From DASWED01 sp036394995 (lineage in GTDB: Bacteria > Actinomycetota > UBA4738 > JACQTL01): a DNA stretch of 37,544 nucleotides. Of this stretch, positions 31,615-37,544 are shown piece by piece; positions within the stretch are counted from its first letter, which is position 1, and the number at the start of each line of letters is the position of its first letter. The stretch is from positions 1 through 37,544 of the forward strand of contig DASWED010000037.1 of the NCBI GenBank assembly GCA_036394995.1. The letters run 5' to 3'. A program made the position numbers and the translations under genes. The notes below the pieces were generated by a model. The model saw nothing but the letters and a program-made list of their open reading frames with translations. It made no database searches and was not told where the DNA came from.

Positions 31615-33825
31615 TCAGAGCTTCTTCAGCGGGGCGAACGCCAGCATGAGGTGCTTCTCGCCGACGTCCTCGAACGCCACCGTGGCCCGGGCGTCCGATC
31701 CCGTGCCGCTCACGCTGATCACGACGCCCTCACCCCACTTGTCGTGCAGGACGGTGTCGCCGGGCTGGACCTCGGGCTGGGGACGGCCCCCCCGGACCTC
31801 GGAGACGACCTCCCGGCGGCCGGTCCGGGGCTCCAGCTGGCGCACGAGGTCCCGGGGGATCTCCGACAGGAACCGGGACGGCGGGTTGTACGAGAGCGAT
31901 CCGAACAGCGACCGGCTCCAGGCGTGTGTGAGGTACAGCCGCTCCCTGGCCCGGGTGATCCCCACGTAGGCCAGGCGGCGCTCCTCCTCCAGCTGCGCCG
32001 AGTCGGTCATCGACCGGTAGTGCGGGAACACGCCGTCCTCCATCCCCACGATGAACACCACCGGGAACTCCAGCCCCTTGGCGATGTGCAGGGTCATGAG
32101 CGTGACCGTGGACGCGTCCTCGTCGTACTGGTCGACGTCGGAGACCAGCGCCACCTGCTCCAGGAAGTCCGCCACGGTCTCCCCGCCCCGGCCCTCGAAC
32201 TCGGTGGCCACGCCGGACAGCTCCTGGATGTTCTCGATCCGGCCCTGGGCATCCACGGTCCGTTCGGCCTCCAGCTCCGCGAGGTACCCGGACTCCCGGG
32301 CCGTCGCCTCCACCAGCTGCGACGGGGTGATGCCGCCCTGGACCAGCGCCTGGAGGCGGTCGATGACTTCGACGAACCCGCGCACCGCGCCCTTGGCCCG
32401 GGCCGCCAGGACCGAGATCTCGTCCACCCGCCGGCACGCCTCCAGGAACGGGATCCCCTCGTCCCGGGAGAACTCCTCGACGGCCGCCACCGTGGCGTCG
32501 CCGATCCCCCGCTTCGGCGTGTTGATGACCCGCCGGGCGCTGACCAGGTCCTGCGGGTTCACCAGCAGCCGGAGGTAGGCCAGGATGTCCTTGATCTCCC
32601 TGCGCTCGTAGAACCGGACGCCGCCCACCACGCGGTACGGCAGGCCCCCCCGCATGAAGATGTCCTCGAGGACCCGGCTCTGGGCGTTCGTCCGGTAGAA
32701 CACCGCGACGTCCCGATACCGGTACCCCTCCGCCTCCACCAGGCGTTCGATCTCCTGGGCCACGAACGCGGCCTCGTCGTGCTCGGAGTCCGCCCGGAAC
32801 CGCACGGTCAGCTCCCCGTTCGCCCCCTCCGTCCACAGCGACTTCGGCTTGCGCTGGACGTTGTGCTCGATGAGGGCGTTCGCCACGGCCAGGATGTTCT
32901 GGGTGGAGCGGTAGTTCTGCTCCATCAGGAACACCGCGGCGTCGGGGTAGTCGCGCTCGAAGTCGAGGAGGTTCTGGATGGTGGCGCCCCGCCAGGAGTA
33001 CACGCCCTGGTCGGCGTCGCCGACCACGCAGATGTTCCGGTACTTCGCCGCGAGCAGGTTCACCAGGTGGTACTGGGCCCGGTTCGTGTCCTGGTACTCG
33101 TCGATGAGGATGTACCGGAACCGCTCCTGGTAGTGCTCCAGGACCTCGGGGTGGTCCCGGAACAGCCGGGCGGTCTCCGAGATGAGGTCGTCGAAGTCGA
33201 GTGCGCCGGCCGCCCGGACCCGGCGGTCGTAGCCCGCGTACACCTCGGCCACCTGACGCTCGTAGAAGTTCCCGGCCTGCTCCATGAGCTGCGACGGCGA
33301 CAGCAGGTGGTCCTTGGCCTTGCCGATGGCCGAGGCCATGGCCCGGGGGGGCCACCGCTTCGGGTCCAGCTGGAGGTCCCGCAGGACGAGCGTCAGCACC
33401 CGTTCCGTGTCGCCCTCGTCGTAGATGCTGAACGTGCTGGGGAGCCCCAGATGGTTGTGCTCGCGCCGGAGGATCCGGGCGCAGGACGAGTGGAACGTGA
33501 GGATCCACATGCCCTTCGCGATCCGGGTCCCCAGGAGCCCCTCCACCCGTTCGACCATCTCCCGGGCGGCCTTGTTCGTGAAGGTGATCGCGAGGATCGC
33601 GTACGGCGAGACGTCCCGCTCCCGGATGAGGTAGGCCACGCGGTGCGTGAGGGCCCGGGTCTTGCCCGAGCCGGCGCCGGCAACGATCAGGACCGGCCCC
33701 TCCGTGTGCAGCACGGCCTCCCGCTGGATCGGGTTCAGGGGCTCGAGCAGGGGGGAGAGCCCATCCTGCGCCTCGGCCACGGGTGCCTCGGGGCGGGTCT
33801 TTGGGCGGGGGGACGTCGGTGGCAC
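31615..33825 (-). CDS. pcrA: UvrD/Rep-type ATP-dependent DNA helicase
   Basis: A 736-residue superfamily 1 helicase. Q motif LNPIQREAVLHTEG, Walker A VAGAGSGKTRAL, motif Ia ITFTNKAAREM, Walker B ILIDEYQDTN, motif III VGDADQGVYSWRGA, motif IV NYRST, motif V TLHIAKGLEFPVVF and motif VI RRLAYVGITRARERL are all present. The C-terminal Tudor-like segment (GDTVLHDKWGEGVVISVSGT) is typical of PcrA/UvrD1 and links to RNA polymerase and repair. The unwinding polarity is 3'-5'. The GTG at 33825 follows a TAGAAT box by 6 nt. Functions in excision repair and clearing replication blocks are established for the family. Confidence 0.96.
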   Translation of the reverse strand: MPPTSPRPKTRPEAPVAEAQDGLSPLLEPLNPIQREAVLHTEGPVLIVAGAGSGKTRALTHRVAYLIRERDVSPYAILAITFTNKAAREMVERVEGLLGTRIAKGMWILTFHSSCARILRREHNHLGLPSTFSIYDEGDTERVLTLVLRDLQLDPKRWPPRAMASAIGKAKDHLLSPSQLMEQAGNFYERQVAEVYAGYDRRVRAAGALDFDDLISETARLFRDHPEVLEHYQERFRYILIDEYQDTNRAQYHLVNLLAAKYRNICVVGDADQGVYSWRGATIQNLLDFERDYPDAAVFLMEQNYRSTQNILAVANALIEHNVQRKPKSLWTEGANGELTVRFRADSEHDEAAFVAQEIERLVEAEGYRYRDVAVFYRTNAQSRVLEDIFMRGGLPYRVVGGVRFYERREIKDILAYLRLLVNPQDLVSARRVINTPKRGIGDATVAAVEEFSRDEGIPFLEACRRVDEISVLAARAKGAVRGFVEVIDRLQALVQGGITPSQLVEATARESGYLAELEAERTVDAQGRIENIQELSGVATEFEGRGGETVADFLEQVALVSDVDQYDEDASTVTLMTLHIAKGLEFPVVFIVGMEDGVFPHYRSMTDSAQLEEERRLAYVGITRARERLYLTHAWSRSLFGSLSYNPPSRFLSEIPRDLVRQLEPRTGRREVVSEVRGGRPQPEVQPGDTVLHDKWGEGVVISVSGTGSDARATVAFEDVGEKHLMLAFAPLKKL

Positions 33826-33831
33826 GCCTCG

Positions 33832-33837
33832 ATTCTA
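33832..33837 (-). promoter_or_regulatory. -10 box of pcrA, leaderless spacing
   Basis: TAGAAT (minus strand) ends exactly 6 nt before the GTG start and no ribosome site intervenes. The -35 is not recognisable. Confidence 0.5.
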
Positions 33838-33975
33838 CGGGTGGCCTCCGTCGTTCCCCGGCGAGCGTCGTCCCGTCCGGCATAGGTCCGAAGGGACCTG
33901 GTGGGATGTGCCGAACGACCCGTACCACCCGGGCCGAGGCGCGTACAGTTGCCACATCCGTCTCTTGGAGGCTCG

Positions 33976-34536
33976 ATGACCGCATCCACGGAACGTTCGC
34001 TCGGGCCCTGGGGCCACCGCACGTCACGAACGGCGCTTTTCGCGCTCGCCGGCCTTGCCATGTTCCTCCCGGCGTGCAACTCGTCCGGACAGGGAGGGCC
34101 GACGACGCTCGCTCCCTTGCCCAGCCCGTCTCCGTCCGCCGCTCCGTCCGCGCCTCCGTCCGCCGCACCGGGCGCCGTGACCGTGGGCCTCGGGGAGACC
34201 TCCCCGAACGAGATGTACATCCACCTGTCCTCGGCCACCGCGGCGGAGGGTCCGGTGACCTTCGCGGTGACCAACGAGGGGTCGAGGACCCACGAGTTCG
34301 TGGTCCTGCGCACCGACACCCCGGCGGGGGACCTCCCCATCGTGTCGTTCGAGGGGGAGAAGGACCGCATCGACGAGGAGGGCCCCGGGGTCACCAACGT
34401 GGGGGAGACCGGGGACATGAAGGCCGGGACCACCGCGACCCTGAACATCGACATGGCCCCCGGGCACTACGCCGTGGTGTGCAACCTCCCCGGGCACTAC
34501 CGGATGGGGATGCACCAGGACTTCACGGTGACGTGA
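33976..34536 (+). CDS. lipoprotein cupredoxin (blue copper protein)
   Basis: A 186-residue exported copper protein. An N-terminal helix ends in the lipobox LPAC34, then a Pro/Ser/Ala-rich linker of ~30 residues, then a cupredoxin domain (about 67-186). The type 1 copper ligands are visible: H106 (SRTHEFVV), C169 (VVCNLPGH), H174 and Met177 or Met179 (YRMGMHQ). ATG 33976 has GGAGG 4 nt upstream. It is divergent from pcrA and convergent with the cytochrome c of the bc complex (12 bp between stops), so it may accept electrons from it, an inference from position only. A TACAGT at 33944-33949 is a weak -10 candidate. Confidence 0.88.
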   Translation: MTASTERSLGPWGHRTSRTALFALAGLAMFLPACNSSGQGGPTTLAPLPSPSPSAAPSAPPSAAPGAVTVGLGETSPNEMYIHLSSATAAEGPVTFAVTNEGSRTHEFVVLRTDTPAGDLPIVSFEGEKDRIDEEGPGVTNVGETGDMKAGTTATLNIDMAPGHYAVVCNLPGHYRMGMHQDFTVT

Positions 34537-34548
34537 TGGGCGCTCCCC

Positions 34549-35022
34549 CTACATGTGCCCGCCGGGGTTGCGCCAGTTCGGTCGACTGGGCGCGGTCTTC
34601 TCCCAGGAACGGACGTACGCCACGAGCGCGGCGATCTCGTCGTCGGTGAGGGGGCCGCCGAACTCGTCCCACCACGCCGGCATCTCCGTCCCCGGGACGC
34701 CCGACTGGACGATGTGGTGCATCTGGTCGTCCGAGACGCTCTCCAGGAACTGCTTGGAGTTGAGCGCCGGCGCGTCCACGCCCTGGCCACTGTCACCGTG
34801 ACAGGACGAGCAGTCGAGGTTCCACAGCCGGTGGCCGGTGGTCACCAAAGCGGTCTGCCGGGCTGCGAGGGCATCGTCCCGGCGTCCGGACTCGACCGCC
34901 TTGTACAGGGGGAACGAGGCGACGAGCAGGAGGAACACGACGAGCCCGGCCCACTGCCAGTGCCCCAGGCTCCTCCGGAGCTTCGCGTCCTCGTGGAATG
35001 GTCCGGCGCCGGCCGAACTCAT
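34549..35022 (-). CDS. membrane-anchored monoheme cytochrome c
   Basis: A 157-residue protein. One N-terminal helix (about 24-41, WAGLVVFLLLVASFPLY) anchors a class I cytochrome c domain outside. The heme site is C71-SS-C74-H75 (DCSSCHGDSG) and the likely sixth ligand is M114 (GVPGTEMPAWW). DEIAALVAYVRSWE is the C-terminal helix. The ATG at 35022 overlaps the Rieske stop (ATGA). As the last gene of the complex it plays the cytochrome c1/f role, passing electrons to a terminal oxidase or soluble carrier. The fold is smaller than c1, as in small-subunit menaquinol complexes. Confidence 0.93.
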   Translation of the reverse strand: MSSAGAGPFHEDAKLRRSLGHWQWAGLVVFLLLVASFPLYKAVESGRRDDALAARQTALVTTGHRLWNLDCSSCHGDSGQGVDAPALNSKQFLESVSDDQMHHIVQSGVPGTEMPAWWDEFGGPLTDDEIAALVAYVRSWEKTAPSRPNWRNPGGHM

Positions 35023-35630
35023 CCGGACGTCCCCTCGGGAGGCTCGGCCGCGCTCATCCCACCGCCAGATGCCTGGCCCCCAGACTCCCCGAGGCAGGAT
35101 GGGCCCTTCGCATCGCTGGGGATCGAGGAGACGCCGCGGGCGGGCCCCTCGGCGAGATGCCCGGTGTCGACGAGCACCTTGTCCCCCTGGACCTTGATCA
35201 GGAACCGGTCCATCCCACGGGGGGCGGGTCCCTGCACGTACTCGCCCCGAACGTTGTAGACGCTCCCGTGGCAGGGGCATTCGAATCTCCCGGAGCTGTC
35301 GCAGAACGGGACGCGACACCCCAGGTGGGGGCACTTCTGGAACAGCGCGACGAGCGCACCGTCGGCAGCCGTCACGTAGAACCGGCCCGTCGGGAAATAC
35401 CGGACCGTGCCCTCCGAATAGTCCGACACCGAACCGGCGTCCACGATGCCCCCGAACCCTGCGGCGGCCGAGGGCTTGAGGAGGTCGTAGGACGTCCACG
35501 CCCCGTCGACCACGAGCCCCGCGGCGAGCACTTTCCAGGAGTACTCGAGGAACTTGCGACGACCGGCGTCCCCGGGCTCGTTGCGCCGAATGCCGCTGGC
35601 CTCGTCCGGATCGGCGTTCGCGTCCGTCAT
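35019..35630 (-). CDS. Rieske iron-sulfur protein of bc complex
   Basis: A 203-residue protein. The N-terminal RRKFLEYSWKVLAAGLVV resembles a twin-arginine/anchor segment (helix ~32-46). The 2Fe-2S site consists of CPHLGC (C100, H102, C105) and CPCHG (C118, C120, H121), with C105/C120 the expected disulfide. Downstream, GPAPRGMDRFLIKVQGDKVL closes the fold, and the C-terminal ~35 residues are Gly/Ser-rich and poorly conserved. The ATG is 1 bp after the subunit IV stop. It takes electrons from menaquinol and moves to the cytochrome c. Confidence 0.95.
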   Translation of the reverse strand: MTDANADPDEASGIRRNEPGDAGRRKFLEYSWKVLAAGLVVDGAWTSYDLLKPSAAAGFGGIVDAGSVSDYSEGTVRYFPTGRFYVTAADGALVALFQKCPHLGCRVPFCDSSGRFECPCHGSVYNVRGEYVQGPAPRGMDRFLIKVQGDKVLVDTGHLAEGPARGVSSIPSDAKGPSCLGESGGQASGGGMSAAEPPEGTSG

Positions 35631-35631
35631 G

Positions 35632-36140
35632 TCAGAGCTCCAGGTAGAGGTGGTCCCACGGCCACACCCAGGTCCATTCGGGCCCCCGGAACAGCGTGCC
35701 GATCAGGGTCAGGATGACTGCCGCCGCCAGGACGACCGTGACGACGACCACGACGAAGGACCGGTCTCGCAGCCGCCGGCCGCGCGAACGGTCCAGGTAC
35801 GGCACCGCGACAAGGAAGGCGACCAGCGCGGTCGGGGCCAGGACCCCCGCCACCATCGGGTGGAAGTGGGCCAGGAGCTCCTGGAGCCCGTCGAAGTACC
35901 AGGGCGCCTTCGCGACGGGCGGGGTGAGGTTGGGGTTGGCCATGTCCTTCAGCGGCGCGTTAACAGGATCGACAACAGGAACACGACCCCGACCGTGGCC
36001 CCCGCCACCACCGCGTGCCGGACCAGGAAGTGCGGCCACGTGAACACGGTGTCCTCCGGTTCCTGCTTGGGACGGCCCTCGATCTCCCGGGGCATGACGC
36101 CCAGCAGCCGGTACCGAGGCTCTTCCTCAGCCTTCGACAT
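35632..36140 (-). pseudogene. cytochrome b subunit IV-like protein, 1-nt frameshift
   Basis: From ATG 36140 (AAGGAG 7 nt upstream): MSKAEEEPRYRLLGVMPREI, EDTVFTWPHFLVRHAVVAGA and a first helix ending FLLSILLTRR, stop at 35949. The remainder lies in another frame: NAPLKDMANPNLTPPVAKAP, WYFDGLQELLAHFHPMVAGV, two more helices and EWTWVWPWDHLYLEL. One added base near 35959-35966 gives SILLNAPLKDMANPNLTPP, a seamless 169-residue subunit. An ATG at 35943 could start the second half alone but has no usable ribosome site. APWY replaces the PEWY quinol-site motif. Assembly error or real split: undecided. Confidence 0.8.
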
Positions 36141-36966
36141 GTGCCATCTCCTTCTCCTCCGCCTTCGCCTCGGGCTCCGCGGTCCGCTCACGCGGATCGT
36201 CGGACGCGAACCCATCCTTGCGGACACGCCAGATGTGGACGCCGAGCAGCAGCATCAGGAGCGCCGGGACCATGTAGACGTGCAGGACGTAGAAGCGGAG
36301 CAGCGTGGCCCCGGTCACGTCCTGGCCGCCCAGGAACAGGTGGCGGACCTGGTCCCCGAGGAGCGGCGTGTATCCGGCGACGTTCGTGCCCACCGTGACC
36401 GCCCAGAACGCCAGCTGGTCCCAGGGCAGCAGGTATCCGGTGAACGACAGGGCCAGGGTGCACAGCAGCAGCCCCACGCCGATGACCCAGTTGAACTGCC
36501 GGGGCCGGCGGTACGCCCCCGCGTAGAACACCCGGATCAGGTGCAGGAAGACGACGAGCACCATGAGGTGCGCCGCCCACCGATGCACGTTCCGGACGAG
36601 CTGGCCGAACGCCACCGAGGTGGAGAGCGCGTGCATGTTCAGGTAGGCCTCGGTGACCGACGGGACGTAGAAGAACATCAGGTACATCCCCGAGACGAAC
36701 AGCACGAAGAACAGCACCGAGGAGATGAACCCCAGCCGGTACGTCGAGCGGAACGACAGCGTCCTCCGCGAGACCTTCACCGGGTACACGTGGAGGAAGA
36801 AGTTGTGGAACGAGGTCATGGCACGGCCGCGGGGCGTGTCCGGGGCCGGATGGCGCACGACGGACCGGAAGAGCTCGCTCTGCCGGTACCGCCGCCCGGG
36901 GTGCAGGATCGCATCGAGGAGCGCGGTCCTCCTGGAGGGGTCCGGCCCGTTCCTCTCGGCGCTCAC
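36127..36966 (-). CDS. cytochrome b (b6-type) of menaquinol-cytochrome c reductase
   Basis: A 279-residue integral membrane cytochrome. Helices include about 79-100, 131-150, 160-180 and 226-246. The four heme-ligand histidines are H128 and H142 (HRWAAHLMVLVVFLH) and H229 and H244 (HVYMVPALLMLLLGVH). Fourteen residues separate the last pair, as in b6f and Bacillus-type complexes rather than mitochondrial bc1. GYLLPWDQLAFWAVTVGTN is the conserved cd-loop. The GTG at 36966 overlaps the upstream flavoprotein stop (GTGA). The stop overlaps the subunit IV start by 14 nt. It oxidises menaquinol with the Rieske protein. Confidence 0.95.
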   Translation of the reverse strand: MSAERNGPDPSRRTALLDAILHPGRRYRQSELFRSVVRHPAPDTPRGRAMTSFHNFFLHVYPVKVSRRTLSFRSTYRLGFISSVLFFVLFVSGMYLMFFYVPSVTEAYLNMHALSTSVAFGQLVRNVHRWAAHLMVLVVFLHLIRVFYAGAYRRPRQFNWVIGVGLLLCTLALSFTGYLLPWDQLAFWAVTVGTNVAGYTPLLGDQVRHLFLGGQDVTGATLLRFYVLHVYMVPALLMLLLGVHIWRVRKDGFASDDPRERTAEPEAKAEEKEMAHVEG

Positions 36967-37544
36967 GACTTCCCCGCCCCGATCGCGGCCAGGGTGTCAT
37001 GTGCCCCGTCGTGCCCCTCCTCCCACCCCACCATGGAGAGGGCCCCGGTGGGGCACCGCTCCACGCACAGGTTGCACCGGATGCACCGGTCCTCCTGGAT
37101 GATCAGCGCGCTCGACGGCACCGGTGAGTCGAGCGAGTCGATCTCCTCCACGGGGGTGATGCGGATGCAGCCCTCCGGGCAGATGTCCACGCAGCCGCCG
37201 CACAGGATGCAGAGGTCGGGCTCCAGCCAGATGTTCAGGAAGCACTGGAGGCACCGAGCGGCCTCCTGCCGGGCCTGATCCGCGGTGTAGCCCAGCTCGA
37301 TCTCCGCGACGCCGATCCGGCGGTCCGACGGTGCCGAGGGGACGGGCTGGCGGGGCACCGCGTCGTAGTCCAGGACGGGCCGCCGCAGCGCGATCACCGG
37401 CAGCTCCCGCCGGAACCGGCGGGCCGGCTGCTCGTCGCCGCCCAGCATCCGGTGGATCGAGGCGGCCGCGCGCCGGCCGTCCCCGATGGCGTCGATCAGG
37501 TTGCGCGGCCCGAAGGCGACGTCGCCCCCGGCGAAGACGCCCCC
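36963..37544 (-). CDS. GltD-like FAD oxidoreductase C-terminus fused to ferredoxin (5' end outside)
   Basis: The frame is open to the window edge; the visible part is ~193 residues. It begins GVFAGGDVAFGPRNLIDAIG, the FAD-binding end of the GltD/NfnL family. The linker LGYTADQARQEAARCLQCF carries an additional cluster-type Cys pair. Two ferredoxin motifs follow: CILCGGCVDICPEGC and CIRCNLCVERCPTGA, each with four Cys for a 4Fe-4S cluster. It overlaps cytochrome b by 4 nt, so it is translated with the bc complex. I infer an electron-entry subunit or NAD(P)H-linked oxidoreductase feeding quinone, not a glutamate synthase subunit. Confidence 0.88.
   Translation of the reverse strand, partial: GGVFAGGDVAFGPRNLIDAIGDGRRAAASIHRMLGGDEQPARRFRRELPVIALRRPVLDYDAVPRQPVPSAPSDRRIGVAEIELGYTADQARQEAARCLQCFLNIWLEPDLCILCGGCVDICPEGCIRITPVEEIDSLDSPVPSSALIIQEDRCIRCNLCVERCPTGALSMVGWEEGHDGAHDTLAAIGAGKS

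Noticed and set aside
29443..33885. A 4.4-kb plus-strand frame antisense to the DUF4012 and helicase genes
   Set aside because: It spans two well-supported genes and their gap, and its composition is typical of antisense shadow.

Overview
The window is a high-GC bacterial chromosome fragment with GTG starts, many 4-nt ATGA/GTGA gene overlaps, Gly/Ala/Arg-rich proteins, remnants of a coenzyme-F420 LLM oxidoreductase, DUF4012, GerW/YtfJ and LVIVD proteins, and a small-subunit bc complex. This points to Actinomycetota, probably an uncultured soil or sediment lineage. A high-GC Chloroflexota cannot be excluded. No rRNA, tRNA, CRISPR array, integrase or insertion sequence was seen.

Layout. (1) 1-6553: a MacAB-like export cluster on the minus strand (lipoprotein, HlyD-type adaptor, ABC ATPase, FtsX-type permease, then two exported small proteins), divergent from an OmpR-type response regulator and its histidine kinase. 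(2) 6572-10169: a TetR repressor divergent from a tightly coupled plus-strand operon: a one-helix peptide, ABC ATPase, ABC permease, a single-domain ubiquitin-like protein of the bacterial multiubiquitin type, a membrane-anchored SAM methyltransferase and a small overlapping ORF. A 13-bp palindrome lies between the -35 and -10 of the operon promoter. (3) 10155-15438: an exported LVIVD-repeat protein, a SHOCT protein, a stretch of broken genes (two pieces of F420-dependent LLM oxidoreductases flanking a frameshifted M23 peptidase), a sigma/anti-sigma-like pair whose sigma gene carries a 1-nt frameshift, and a GerW-family protein. (4) 15499-20350: a giant exported protein of 1448 residues (five ~160-residue repeats followed by RTX-like Gly/Asp repeats) and a small unknown. 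(5) 20473-23862: a large AAA/TPR regulator-like ATPase. (6) 23869-33825, minus strand: an M28 peptidase fused to BNR repeats, a coiled-coil membrane protein, a polytopic membrane protein, an amidase coupled to a DUF4012 protein, and a PcrA/UvrD helicase. (7) 33976-37544: a lipoprotein cupredoxin convergent with a menaquinol-cytochrome c reductase-type operon (GltD-like flavoprotein/ferredoxin, cytochrome b, subunit IV, Rieske, cytochrome c).

Two region-wide patterns stand out. Several genes (response regulator, TetR, sigma, DUF4012, PcrA) have a -10-like hexamer exactly 6-7 nt before the start codon, the signature of leaderless transcription. Three genes carry single-nucleotide frameshifts that would restore full-length family members if corrected (M23, ECF sigma, cytochrome b subunit IV), so either assembly errors or real decay should be resolved. 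The most novel-looking system is the TetR-controlled ABC transporter / ubiquitin-like / methyltransferase operon.
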